This document shows positions 53,816-62,641 of a stretch of 64,000 nt of DNA, piece by piece. Position 1 is the stretch's first letter; each line of letters starts with the position of its first letter. The position numbers and the translations under genes were made by a program. The notes under the pieces are model-generated. The model searched no databases and was not told the origin of the DNA. It worked only from the letters and a program-made list of their open reading frames with translations. The stretch covers positions 186,001 through 250,000 of the forward strand of contig NZ_JBAJHU010000004.1 of assembly GCF_036867415.1 (NCBI RefSeq), in the 5' to 3' direction. The stretch comes from Rossellomorea sp036867415. Lineage in GTDB: Bacteria > Bacillota > Bacilli > Bacillales > Bacillaceae_B.

Positions 53816-54553
53816 TTAAAACGTAATGGCCTTCAGGTAAGCTCCGTGCTGATGGAGATAGTGCCTCATTCTGCGGTTGTAGTGATGCCGGACGAAGAAT
53901 ATTTCCCTTTTGATCTGAGCAGGGTTCTGACTCGTCCCCGATTGACCGTGAGTCCGGTATTTTAGCAGAACCTCATCAAGATAGAACAACTGGAATCCGT
54001 TTAATAACAACCGGTACCACATTTCATAATCCTGGGTGAACTTGAGATTCGCACTGAAATACCCCACTTTACTGAACACTTCTCTATGAAGCATGACAGA
54101 GCATCCGTTTACAGGGTTTTGATTTAGAAACGAACGGTTTACTTCCCACGCATTATGAAATCTCCTGCCGTTGAATGGAAGGACCACTTCATTGGCTTCA
54201 TTCACGAAGTCATAGTTATGGAAGCTTGCTTTCGCGCGATGGTTCATCATAAAGTGAAGCTGCATTTCAATCTTTCCAGGAAGAAAATAGTCATCCGAAC
54301 TTAACCAGGAGATATACTCGCCTTTCGCCCTCCTTATCCCTTCATTCAAGGCTGTGGCTGTGCCGCCGTTCACTTTTCTGATATAAATAATTCTGTTCCT
54401 GAAAGGCTGGATTCTTTCCACTTCCCTTGTAGAACCATCATCCACCACAATGATTTCGATATTGTGATAGGTTTGTTTAAGGGCACTGTTGATCGCCTGA
54501 GCTATGAATGTGCAATTATAGAAAGGGATGATGATCGATACTGTTGGCTTCAT
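53816..54553 (-). CDS. Glycosyltransferase family 2 (GT-A)
   Basis: This 245-residue GT-A enzyme starts KPTVSIIIPFYNCTFIAQAINSALKQTYHNIEIIVVDDGS, the nucleotide-sugar-binding start of GT2. SWLSSDDYFLPGKIE (about 90-104) supplies the metal-binding Asp, and FTQDYEMWYRLL the catalytic-base ED-type region. No membrane anchor is seen. First of the two-gene glycosyltransferase operon; its leader holds a 16-bp hairpin (54578-54617). GGAGAG precedes the ATG. Confidence 0.93.
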   Translation of the reverse strand: MKPTVSIIIPFYNCTFIAQAINSALKQTYHNIEIIVVDDGSTREVERIQPFRNRIIYIRKVNGGTATALNEGIRRAKGEYISWLSSDDYFLPGKIEMQLHFMMNHRAKASFHNYDFVNEANEVVLPFNGRRFHNAWEVNRSFLNQNPVNGCSVMLHREVFSKVGYFSANLKFTQDYEMWYRLLLNGFQLFYLDEVLLKYRTHGQSGTSQNPAQIKREIFFVRHHYNRRMRHYLHQHGAYLKAITF

Positions 54554-54577
54554 GTTTTACTCTCCTTGTGCTGGCTT

Positions 54578-54617
54578 GGACAAGACGTGAATACTATAGA
54601 CTATTCATGTCCTGTCC
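54578..54617. repeat. 16-bp hairpin in the glycosyltransferase leader
   Basis: GGACAAGACGTGAATA (54578-54593) pairs with 54602-54617 across an 8-base loop, with two mismatched positions that can wobble. It lies 25-64 bases upstream of the GT2 start and 36 bases before the argH terminator. Confidence 0.5.
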
Positions 54618-54652
54618 GCGATGATTAGACGGATGAGCCATTTTTTCCATAG

Positions 54653-54682
54653 AAAAAAGCCTGGATCCATAAAGGTCCAGAC
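54653..54682 (-). terminator. Terminator of argG-argH
   Basis: GTCTGGACC/GGATCCAGGC stem and six U on the minus strand, shortly after the argH stop. Confidence 0.85.
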
Positions 54683-54704
54683 TGTACCATCTTTTCGCAT
54701 ATTG

Positions 54705-56099
54705 CTATCGGTGTGCCGTCACCTGTCCCTGAAGGAGCGACTTCCCTTTTTCTATCTGGAGTTTCACTTGCCCGAATCCCGTGCCTCCGTATGAGTTTCT
54801 TCTTTCGACAGCTGCATATGGAGCGAGGATTGAATAAATATCCTCTTCGATCAGGGAGGAATATTTCTGAAACTGCTTCAGTGAAACATCTTTTAAATAA
54901 TATCCTTCTTCGATGCAATGCAGGACAAGCTTCCCGACTATTTCATGAGCTTGACGAAACGGAATGCCTTTGGCAGCCAGGTAATCGGCAAGCTCTGTTG
55001 CGTTGGAAAAATCATTGGCCACCGCTTCTTCCATTCTCTTCTGTTTCACCGTCATTGTTCGGATCATGCCTGTAAAGATCTTCAAAGAACCGATGACCGT
55101 CTTCACCGTATCAAACATACCTTCTTTGTCTTCTTGCATATCCTTGTTGTACGCAAGGGGCAGCCCTTTTAAAACAGTCAGAAGGGAAATAAGATTCCCG
55201 TTCACCCTGCCCGTCTTTCCCCTGACAAGCTCAGCCATGTCGGGATTTTTCTTTTGCGGCATGATGCTGCTTCCGGTCGTAAAGCTGTCATCCAGCTCGA
55301 TGAACCTGAATTCCTCCGTCGACCAGAGGATGAATTCTTCCGCCAATCGTGACAGATGTGTCATCATCAGGGCACTGTTACTGAGGAATTCGACGATGAA
55401 GTCACGGTCGCTTACCGCATCAAGGCTGTTCTCATAATAAGAGCCGAATCCGAGAAGATCTGCGGAATACTCCCGGTCGATCGGGAATGTGGTGCCGGCA
55501 AGCGCACCTGCCCCGAGCGGAGAGATATCGATGCGATTCAGCGAGTCGGATAAGCGGTCCTTGTCACGCTGCAGCATCCAGAAATAGCACATGAGATGAT
55601 GAGCAAATGAAATCGGTTGTGCCCGCTGCAGATGTGTGTATCCCGGAATGATCGTCTCCACATTCTCTTCGGATTGATGGACGATCGCTTCTTGCATGTC
55701 TTCGATCAGGACGATGATTTCCTGGACTCTTCTTTTTAGAAACAGATGCATATCGGTAGCGATTTGATCATTCCTGCTTCTTCCGGTGTGAAGTTTCCCG
55801 CCGACTTCCCCGATTTCGTCAATCAGGAGTTTCTCCAGGTTCAAGTGGATATCTTCATATTCTACAGAGTATTCAAGCTCGTTTGATAAAGCTTTCTGAT
55901 GAAGCGTCTGCAGGCCGTGAAGGATTTCATCTCCATCTTTTTTTGACAGTATTTCACATTTTTTCAACATATTCACATGTGCCATGCTGCCTTCAATGTC
56001 TTCGAGGACCAATTCCTGATCAAAGGAAATGGATGCATTGAACTCATCCACCCATTCCTCCGGTTTTTTCGTGAATCTTCCGCCCCAAAGTTTACTCAT
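54705..56099 (-). CDS. argH: Argininosuccinate lyase
   Basis: ArgH (464 residues) cleaves argininosuccinate to arginine and fumarate. SKLWGGRFTKKPEEWVDEFNASISFDQ opens the fumarase-superfamily fold; HTGRSRNDQIATDM and TTGSSIMPQKKNPDMAELVRGK (superfamily signature with catalytic Ser) are intact. The start ATGAG overlaps the argG stop by four bases, so translation is coupled. Confidence 0.97.
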   Translation of the reverse strand: MSKLWGGRFTKKPEEWVDEFNASISFDQELVLEDIEGSMAHVNMLKKCEILSKKDGDEILHGLQTLHQKALSNELEYSVEYEDIHLNLEKLLIDEIGEVGGKLHTGRSRNDQIATDMHLFLKRRVQEIIVLIEDMQEAIVHQSEENVETIIPGYTHLQRAQPISFAHHLMCYFWMLQRDKDRLSDSLNRIDISPLGAGALAGTTFPIDREYSADLLGFGSYYENSLDAVSDRDFIVEFLSNSALMMTHLSRLAEEFILWSTEEFRFIELDDSFTTGSSIMPQKKNPDMAELVRGKTGRVNGNLISLLTVLKGLPLAYNKDMQEDKEGMFDTVKTVIGSLKIFTGMIRTMTVKQKRMEEAVANDFSNATELADYLAAKGIPFRQAHEIVGKLVLHCIEEGYYLKDVSLKQFQKYSSLIEEDIYSILAPYAAVERRNSYGGTGFGQVKLQIEKGKSLLQGQVTAHR

Positions 56100-57307
56100 A
56101 GACTCACTTTCTCCTTTTTGTCACTATTAATAATTGAAGAAACCTTTGTCGGCAGTCCCCAAAGCTTGATGAAACCAATAGCTGCGTCGTGATCAAATTC
56201 ATCCGCTTTCGTATAAGTAGCAAGATTTTCATCATATAAAGAATTAGAAGATTTTCTGCCTTCCACGATGGCATGACCTTTAAATAATTTCACACGCGCC
56301 ACACCATTTACATATATCTGAGTTTGATCGAGAAATGCTTTTAAAGCTTTATTCAATGGCGAGAACCATAACCCTTCATAGATTAACTCCGTCATTTTCT
56401 TTTCAATGACCGGCTTAAAGTGAGCAAGTTCTTTTACCAGAGTCAAATCTTCCAGTTCCTTATGAGCTTTCAATAAAGTGACGGCTCCGGGACATTCATA
56501 TACTTCACGGGATTTAATTCCGATCAAGCGGTTCTCTACATGATCGATGCGACCTACCCCATGTTTCCCTGCAAGCAGGTTCAATTCAGCAATGATCTGA
56601 TCCAGTGGATAGGCATGACCATTCAATTCAACGGGCACCCCCTGCTTGAATGTAATTTCCACTACATCCGCAGCGTCCGGAGCGTTTTCAATTGAGCTGG
56701 TTAAATCATATGCATCTTCCGGAGGTGCGGTCCACGGGTTCTCAAGGACCCCGCACTCATTGCTTCTGCCCCATAAGTTCTGATCGATTGAATAAGGTGA
56801 ATCAAGATTGATCGGGATCGGGATGCCCTTATCTTTCGCGTACTCTATTTCCTCTTCACGTGACCATTTCCATTCACGTACGGGAGCAATCACTTCAAGA
56901 TCCGGGTTCAAAGCAGCAATCGAAACTTCAAAGCGCACCTGGTCATTCCCTTTTCCCGTACATCCGTGTGCGACTGCTGAAGCCCCCTCTTTTTCCGCCA
57001 CTTCAACGAGCTTGCTAGCGATCAAAGGTCGGGAAAGTGCAGAAACCAATGGATATTTTCCTTCATATAAAGCATGACTCTGCAATGCAAGCAGTGCATA
57101 GTCTTTTGCGAATTCTTCTTTGGCATCAATGACGTAGCTTTTTGATGCTCCTACCTTCAGCGCTTTCTCTCTAACAAAGTCCAAATCTTTTCCTTCACCG
57201 ACATCCAGACAGCAGGCAATGACTTCATATCCTTTTTCCTTTAACCATTGCACGGCCACGGATGTATCCAATCCACCTGAGTAAGCTAATACCACTTTTT
57301 TATTCAC
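56096..57307 (-). CDS. argG: Argininosuccinate synthase
   Basis: ArgG (403 residues) joins citrulline and aspartate using ATP. AYSGGLDTSVAVQWL (about 8-22) is the N-type PP-loop; GKGNDQVRFE and the Ser/Arg-rich substrate loops follow. GTG start at 57307 follows AGGAGGG seven bases upstream. First gene of argGH; an ARG box lies upstream, so arginine should repress it through ArgR. Confidence 0.97.
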   Translation of the reverse strand: MNKKVVLAYSGGLDTSVAVQWLKEKGYEVIACCLDVGEGKDLDFVREKALKVGASKSYVIDAKEEFAKDYALLALQSHALYEGKYPLVSALSRPLIASKLVEVAEKEGASAVAHGCTGKGNDQVRFEVSIAALNPDLEVIAPVREWKWSREEEIEYAKDKGIPIPINLDSPYSIDQNLWGRSNECGVLENPWTAPPEDAYDLTSSIENAPDAADVVEITFKQGVPVELNGHAYPLDQIIAELNLLAGKHGVGRIDHVENRLIGIKSREVYECPGAVTLLKAHKELEDLTLVKELAHFKPVIEKKMTELIYEGLWFSPLNKALKAFLDQTQIYVNGVARVKLFKGHAIVEGRKSSNSLYDENLATYTKADEFDHDAAIGFIKLWGLPTKVSSIINSDKKEKVSL

Positions 57308-57363
57308 TCGTATTCCCTCCTGTTGTTTTCGTATAATAATAGAATTTGAATTCTATTCGTATT

Positions 57364-57381
57364 TTTGAATAAATATTCCTT
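57364..57381. promoter_or_regulatory. ARG box upstream of argG
   Basis: TTTGAATAAATATTCCTT matches TNTGAATWWWWATTCANW with one mismatch, 57 bases before the argG start. Further TGAAT half-sites lie at 57382-57398. Likely ArgR (AhrC) operator. Confidence 0.6.
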
Positions 57382-57552
57382 TGAATGAATTTATATTAAC
57401 AATTTACCCCGTATTTATCAATACTTATTCTTCAATTTGTATAAATATTTTATCTGTTGCCTCTGTAAATGTTGTATTGAATGGATTGGCGAGTTAATTT
57501 GGTGTAGGATTTAGGTGTGTAATCATACCCGAAAAGGAGTACGTGCCTAAAT

Positions 57553-57861
57553 ATGAACACGATCAACAAATATTTTACATATGACCCGCGTTTACATATA
57601 CATCTACCTCACTTATTAGAAGAATGGCCTGCTTACCCTTCCCGAATACAGGAAGCTATTCTATTGGAATGGGAAAAGATAAGGGGGACGATCCCTGACC
57701 GTATATCTGAAATAGAAGAAGACATTGAAGAATTGCAGGCATCACTCGGACAAGAGGAGAATTTCGAGGAATCATGCAGATTGAATAGTGAAATATCCGA
57801 GAGGGCCTCCCGGATAAATGATCTCTGGATATGGTACCGCACGATGCCGGAAATTCAATAA
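57553..57861 (+). CDS. Conserved hypothetical protein, helical
   Basis: This 102-residue protein reads as four helices: a Trp/Pro-containing N-terminal segment (YDPRLHIHLPHLLEEWPAYPSRIQEAILLEWEKIRG) and a charged pair (RISEIEEDIEELQASLGQEENFEESCRLNSEISERASRIND). No membrane span, signal peptide or metal motif. It is divergent from argG; AAGGAG lies 14 bases before the ATG, a wide spacing. I recall similar short proteins in Bacillus but have no function. Confidence 0.7.
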   Translation: MNTINKYFTYDPRLHIHLPHLLEEWPAYPSRIQEAILLEWEKIRGTIPDRISEIEEDIEELQASLGQEENFEESCRLNSEISERASRINDLWIWYRTMPEIQ

Positions 57862-57889
57862 GCTTTAAATTTCTTGTAAAAACAACAAA

Positions 57890-57920
57890 AAGCGACGGAG
57901 CCCAAAACGCTCCATCGCTT
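57890..57920. terminator. Bidirectional terminator before EcsC
   Basis: AAGCGACGGAGC/GCTCCATCGCTT stem between the convergent hypothetical and EcsC genes. Confidence 0.8.
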
Positions 57921-57930
57921 CATCCATTAA

Positions 57931-58767
57931 TCATTCATTCTTCTTCAAACGCAAATAACGGTATTGATAATACTTTTCTGCAAAGTCAGTGATCTTGCGG
58001 GAAAGCTGATAATTCGCGCCTGCCCCGATCGCAATGCTCACAAGCGGGAGTCCCGACCATTTCTTCCCTTTGAACATTGTTATTGCCAGGCCCTTGAGTG
58101 CATGCTTCATCGTTCCTTCCAACCATGTATAATCGGTCAGCTGTTCGGAACCGTCAAAGAAGTAATCCGTATCCTTCTTATTTAAGTCTTCCATCAAGTC
58201 TTCCCAGGCAAGTGCACGAAGTCTTGAAGGCAGGGTAGATGCATGAAACACTTTCAAAGAAGTCATCATTTCAAATGGAGTCTGCACGTCGAATCCATAT
58301 GTAATCGCAATCAGCTGAACTGACCGAAGATTGATCACCGCCATCGCCGGCAGATCTGATCCCAGTGCCACCAGGCCTCCTGTGCCGGTAATCCCGCCTT
58401 GAAAGAGGGAATAAATGCGGTGGCGCCCTGCATGCTGCTCAGCGATATAGTGAAGTTGATCGATTGTGAGGTAATGCAGATCATCAATGGTCTGGATATC
58501 CTGGTTGAACGCGCGTGCTGTCACCAGGATCCGTTCACGTGCATCATTCTGCATCTGAGATCCCTGAATGAGTGAATGCATATGGAACAGCCAGCCATCC
58601 AGACGCTGAAAGAATTGTTCCTGAACATCTTCAGGTATCGATTCGAAAGCATAATCCAACCATTTAACATATGTATGTTCCAAATCATTCGCTTCATATT
58701 CATACAAGTCTTCTTTCCATGCCTTAATTGACTGCCAAACTTGTTTATCCCGATCGGACCAGCTCAT
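57931..58767 (-). CDS. EcsC family protein
   Basis: This 278-residue protein matches EcsC: WLEGTMKHALKGLAITMFKGKKWSGLPLVSIAIGAGANYQLSRKITDFAEKYYQYRYL at the C-terminus and GGITGTGGLVALGSDLPAMAVINLRSVQLIAITYGFD in the middle, a hydrophobic Gly-rich stretch that may contact membrane. EcsC family members accompany the EcsAB ABC transporter in bacilli, but no transporter is here. ATG 58767 is chosen: AAGGAG is eight bases upstream; GTG 58776 overlaps it. Confidence 0.85.
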   Translation of the reverse strand: MSWSDRDKQVWQSIKAWKEDLYEYEANDLEHTYVKWLDYAFESIPEDVQEQFFQRLDGWLFHMHSLIQGSQMQNDARERILVTARAFNQDIQTIDDLHYLTIDQLHYIAEQHAGRHRIYSLFQGGITGTGGLVALGSDLPAMAVINLRSVQLIAITYGFDVQTPFEMMTSLKVFHASTLPSRLRALAWEDLMEDLNKKDTDYFFDGSEQLTDYTWLEGTMKHALKGLAITMFKGKKWSGLPLVSIAIGAGANYQLSRKITDFAEKYYQYRYLRLKKNE

Positions 58768-58943
58768 GACTTCCACTCCTTACAGTTGTAAAATTAATTT
58801 CAGTATATCATAAAAAGTTCAGTACTTTCCGTTCTTCAGCAATGCAATTTGAATTTTCTGTTATTATCGAAGGTTCTGAATGATGAAGACATGTGACGAG
58901 AAACTGCAATATCTCCTGCATTATCAGCCACAATGAGCACACC

Positions 58944-58979
58944 AAAAAAACAGGATTACCCAAATGGCAATCCTGTTTC
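58944..58979 (-). terminator. Terminator after ackA
   Basis: AAACAGGATT/AATCCTGTTT stem with seven U on the minus strand, about 65 bases after the ackA stop. Confidence 0.8.
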
Positions 58980-59044
58980 TATCTGTTCAGAAGTGATACA
59001 GCCCTTTATCATGCTAATGGACCATCCCTCACTGCTTTAAAGCA

Positions 59045-60238
59045 TTAGATGTTTCCTTTTTCCATTACGTCTCGTGCGATCATGACTTCTTCATTTGTCG
59101 GAATGATCATGACTTTTACCGGTGAGTGCGGGTAGTTGATGAATGTTTCCTCTCCGCGCACGTTGTTGCGTGCAGGATCCCAGTATACGCCCATGAACTC
59201 AAGTCCCTGCAGTACTTTTTCACGTACAAGCGTACTGTTTTCACCAATACCGGCAGTGAAGACAATCGCATCTACTCCGTACATACGGGAAGCATACGAT
59301 CCGATGTATTTGTGGATACGGTTCGCGAATACTTCAAGGGCAAGCTCTGCTCGTTCGTTCCCTTCAGAAGCCTGCTGCTCGATATCACGAAGGTCACTTG
59401 AGAATCCGGATACACCAAGCATACCTGATTTTTTATTCAGGATGTTCAGCACTTCCTCAGCCGTCGAACCCGTCTTTTCCATGATGAATGGAATCAATGC
59501 AGGGTCGATATTTCCTGAACGTGTACCCATCGCTACACCGGCAAGAGGAGTGAAGCCCATGGATGTGTCGATTGATTTTCCACCTTCAATGGCAGCGATA
59601 CTGGCGCCGTTTCCTAAGTGACAAGAAATCAGGCGCACTTGTTCTGTTGGACGTCCAAGCATTTCAGCCGCTCTTTCGGATACGTATTTATGTGATGTGC
59701 CATGGAATCCGTATTTGCGGATGCCGAAATCTTCATAATACTCATACGGAAGGCTGTATAAGAAAGAGCTTTCAGGCATGGACTGGTGGAAAGCTGTGTC
59801 GAATACTGCTACCGCAGGTACACTTGGAAGCACATTTTTGAATGCTTTGATCCCTGTCAGGTTTGCAGGATTATGGAGCGGAGCCAGGTCAGAAAGCTCT
59901 TCAATTTTGTCGATCACTTCATCTGTAATCAGGACAGATTCATTAAATACTTCGCCTCCGTGTACCACACGGTGGCCAATTCCCTGGATTTCATCAAGGG
60001 AGTTGATGATTCGGAATCCAGTCAGTTTTTCCAGAAGCATTTTAACAGCTACTTCATGATCCGGGATGTCCGTTACTTCTTCTTTCTTTTCACCATTCAC
60101 TGATATGTTGAAGATCGCATTGTCCAATCCAATACGCTCAATAAGTCCTTTTGTTATGACTGTTTCTTCCGGCATATCGAATAACTGAAATTTCAAAGAT
60201 GAACTTCCAGCGTTGATTGCAATAATTTTGTTTGCCAC
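59045..60238 (-). CDS. ackA: Acetate kinase
   Basis: AckA (397 residues) makes ATP and acetate from acetyl phosphate during overflow metabolism. IIAINAGSSSLKFQLF is the N-terminal acetokinase signature; YGFHGTSHKYVSERAAEML the second; catalytic Asp lies in AVFDTAFHQSMPE and ATP contacts in CHLGNGASI and FTAGIGENS. GTG start at 60238 follows AAAGGAG. A full-consensus cre lies at -57, the position used for CcpA activation in B. subtilis. Confidence 0.98.
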   Translation of the reverse strand: MANKIIAINAGSSSLKFQLFDMPEETVITKGLIERIGLDNAIFNISVNGEKKEEVTDIPDHEVAVKMLLEKLTGFRIINSLDEIQGIGHRVVHGGEVFNESVLITDEVIDKIEELSDLAPLHNPANLTGIKAFKNVLPSVPAVAVFDTAFHQSMPESSFLYSLPYEYYEDFGIRKYGFHGTSHKYVSERAAEMLGRPTEQVRLISCHLGNGASIAAIEGGKSIDTSMGFTPLAGVAMGTRSGNIDPALIPFIMEKTGSTAEEVLNILNKKSGMLGVSGFSSDLRDIEQQASEGNERAELALEVFANRIHKYIGSYASRMYGVDAIVFTAGIGENSTLVREKVLQGLEFMGVYWDPARNNVRGEETFINYPHSPVKVMIIPTNEEVMIARDVMEKGNI

Positions 60239-60316
60239 GTTGTATCGCTCCTTTAGGATAGGATCTTTACTATCTATATTGTGTTCATTGAATCACATTT
60301 TATCTCTCAATTTCCC

Positions 60317-60374
60317 ATTTAATCACTGTACACCATCTATTTCAAGAAAAAGCTTGAAATGACATCGTTTTCAT
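60317..60374 (-). promoter_or_regulatory. ackA promoter with upstream cre
   Basis: -35 TTGAAA (60345-60340), 17 bases, -10 TTAAAT (60322-60317) on the minus strand. ATGAAAACGATGTCA (60374-60360) fits WTGNAANCGNWNNCW at every position; its centre is about 57 bases upstream of the start site, consistent with CcpA activation. Confidence 0.75.
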
Positions 60375-60462
60375 GTTAAATTAAATATTTTCCCAAAATT
60401 CGAAAAGGAATCTCATTCTTCTATTACCTTATTAACCACAGACCTAAACAGGGTTCGTAGCA

Positions 60463-60498
60463 AGTAAAAAGACTGCTTCCAGTATGGAAGCAGTCTTT
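60463..60498 (-). terminator. ytxK terminator
   Basis: AAAGACTGCTTCC/GGAAGCAGTCTTT 13-bp perfect stem and U-run on the minus strand. Confidence 0.9.
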
Positions 60499-60508
60499 GT
60501 TTATGAAA

Positions 60509-61501
60509 TTATTTATTTTCATGCAGCCATTGATCGATTTTTGAAAGGATATCTTCAAGCGCATGTTGATTTGAGAGGCTCGGAAGGTTTGCAAGCAGGA
60601 CTTCTTTAGGTGCTTTCAGTCCTTCTTTTTTCTTTTGCAAGATCAGGATACTTTTCGCTGAGCTCTTATTTTTAAATAGTGAAAGCGGCAGCTGCAGGAA
60701 TCCCTGTATGTTCACTTTTTCTTTTAAAAATAAGTGCAGCTGGCTGCTGAGCGGTGATTCGAACAGGGCATTGGGAACGATGAAGAAGAGGTAACCGCCC
60801 TCTTTCGTATGCTTCAAGCTTTGTTCGATGAATAAATGGTGAGCATAAGAATGCCCTTCATCGGCTTTTAAATCATAGTCCTGTGCTCTAAGGTCATTCG
60901 GATAATATCCCACCGGCAGGTCGCTGAGTACAATATCGACCGGATCAATAAATAGTGGTTCCAATGCATCCTGATTAAAGAGCTCGAGCTGGTGCTTCTG
61001 GAGATTCGCACCGACATATGCCAGTTTAATCAATACATCATCGATTTCCACCCCGATTGATTGAGCCTCAATATGGGGCATCTGATTCAGTACGGTTGTC
61101 AGCAGATTCCCAGTCCCGATCGCGGGATCCAAGACGGTCAGGTTCTGACTTCCCGCTGTAAATTTATTGACGAGGAAGCTGATAAATAATCCGAGTGAAT
61201 CGGGGGTCATTTGGTGATTCGGCTGCACGTTCTCTTTCATGCCTTTCAATATGGCAAATTGGAAGGCTTTACGGATATCTTCGTTTTCAATGCTTCCGAT
61301 CTTTATTTCTTCATATTTTTTATGTAGACGTTTCTTGGTCAGTTCACTCAATTCATCTTGCAGAACTTCATCCTGAAAGAGATTTTCCCCGGTTTCAGCA
61401 ACCGCTTCGAGATAGCTGCATGCCAGCTCTTCGCGAAGCAGCTGTGAGGTTTCATCAATGATGCCGAAGAGCGTTTCGACTGGCGAATTCATCATGTGCA
61501 T
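60509..61501 (-). CDS. ytxK: Class I SAM-dependent methyltransferase YtxK
   Basis: This 330-residue protein has an N-terminal helical domain (1-110) and a methyltransferase domain: NLTVLDPAIGTGNLLTTVL is motif I, and VLSDLPVGYYPNDLRAQDYD takes the place of the NPPY motif of DNA adenine methylases. The altered motif suggests the DNA-modifying role is changed or lost. The pairing with ackA resembles the streptococcal comYH-ackA linkage, where this family is near competence genes. Substrate unknown. Start 61501 has AAGGA close by; 61495 is an alternative. Confidence 0.9.
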   Translation of the reverse strand: MHMMNSPVETLFGIIDETSQLLREELACSYLEAVAETGENLFQDEVLQDELSELTKKRLHKKYEEIKIGSIENEDIRKAFQFAILKGMKENVQPNHQMTPDSLGLFISFLVNKFTAGSQNLTVLDPAIGTGNLLTTVLNQMPHIEAQSIGVEIDDVLIKLAYVGANLQKHQLELFNQDALEPLFIDPVDIVLSDLPVGYYPNDLRAQDYDLKADEGHSYAHHLFIEQSLKHTKEGGYLFFIVPNALFESPLSSQLHLFLKEKVNIQGFLQLPLSLFKNKSSAKSILILQKKKEGLKAPKEVLLANLPSLSNQHALEDILSKIDQWLHENK

Positions 61502-61556
61502 TCATTCCTTTACCAACGTTTTGTGTCCTTTATTTTACCCGTCGCCGGGAAATTTG

Positions 61557-61598
61557 TAAAAAAACAATGCTGACCATACATCAGTGGCAGGTCAGCAT
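61557..61598 (-). terminator. tpx terminator
   Basis: ATGCTGACC/GGTCAGCAT stem with a 14-base loop and seven U on the minus strand. Confidence 0.8.
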
Positions 61599-61624
61599 GT
61601 TTCTTGTTCTAGTAAAAGGTTATA

Positions 61625-62125
61625 TTATTCAGCATTCTTCACTGCTTCGACAGCAGCTTCGTAATCAGGGTGGTCGGTTGCTTCGCTCACATATTCAACG
61701 TATGTTACCTCGTCATTGCTGTTTACCACGAATACAGCACGTGCAAGCAGGCGGAGTTCCTGGATATGCACACCGTATGCTTCAGCGAATGAAAGATCGC
61801 GGTGATCGGAAAGTGTCTGGACATTTTCGATTCCATTCGCTCCGCACCAGCGCTTCTGTGCAAATGGTAAATCGACTGAAATGGTCAGTACTTCCACGTT
61901 ATCAAACTTGGTTGCTTCTTCGTTGAATTTTCTTGTTTGTGCATCACAAACTCCGGTATCAATTGAAGGAACGACACTGATCAAACGAACCTTACCCTTT
62001 GAATCATTCAGAGTGACTTCTGATAAATCATTTGCCAGTACTGTGAAATCAGGTGCTTTATCCCCTGTCTTCACTTCACTTCCAAGCAGGGTTACAGGGT
62101 TATTCTTAAATGTAATGTTTGCCAT
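61625..62125 (-). CDS. tpx: Thiol peroxidase
   Basis: Tpx (166 residues), an atypical 2-Cys peroxiredoxin, reduces peroxides using thioredoxin. Peroxidatic Cys60 is in PSIDTGVCDAQTRKFNEE and resolving Cys94 in KRWCGANG. Start 62125 has GAGGAGG upstream and gives the family length; an in-frame upstream TTG/ATG extension is not family sequence. Usually Spx-controlled in bacilli, but I see no distinctive operator. Confidence 0.97.
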   Translation of the reverse strand: MANITFKNNPVTLLGSEVKTGDKAPDFTVLANDLSEVTLNDSKGKVRLISVVPSIDTGVCDAQTRKFNEEATKFDNVEVLTISVDLPFAQKRWCGANGIENVQTLSDHRDLSFAEAYGVHIQELRLLARAVFVVNSNDEVTYVEYVSEATDHPDYEAAVEAVKNAE

Positions 62126-62221
62126 TATTTGTTCCTCCTCTGTGAATAGTATGTACAACTTTATAGTACAGAAAGTGGGCTGGTCAACGCAAATGATAAG
62201 GGTCCGATATCATAAAAGAAA

Positions 62222-62638
62222 AGGCTGGTACAAAACAAAAAACAACTTCCTAACGGCGAACATTATCAGTGTTGACTCTAAATACCGCTAATGATTTCCG
62301 TGCAAGACTTCGCTTTCCGCACGGGTAGCCCGTGAGCCTCATCTAAATTTGAATAGTACTGTACAGCTGCAGGGCTTAGAGGCACACATGACATAAGTCA
62401 AACCGACCAAGAAGGCAAAGAACCCTTCGTGACCGATTCGCCTTATGCCACCCGCCTCTGGGCAAAGCCCTTCCGCTTTTCTGATAGGAGTCTGCGTCTT
62501 GCACTCCAATCAACCGCTGGAACAAGCTGAAAACTAAATGAACCTTTGAGTAAAGATAATAAAAAACCCGAACTTACTCGAATCCTTGAATTCAAATTAG
62601 TTCGGGTTTAAATTAGACTGAAAAACTTTTGTCCCAGC
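62222..62638. repeat. Complete nested repeat element (copy 4)
   Basis: The outer ends are GGCTGGTACAAAAC at left (one base off the GGGACAAAA form) and CTTTTGTCCCAGCC at right. The inner element (62286-62520) has ends ATGATTTCCGTGCAAGA... and ...CACTCCAATCAACC and one hairpin unit in reverse order. The terminator-like stem CCCGAACT/AGTTCGGG lies at 62566-62607. Its flank shares about 30 bp with copy 3, inverted: GTTGACTCTAAATACCGCT. It fills the tpx-ytfJ gap; no gene seen. Confidence 0.85.
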
Positions 62639-62641
62639 CTC

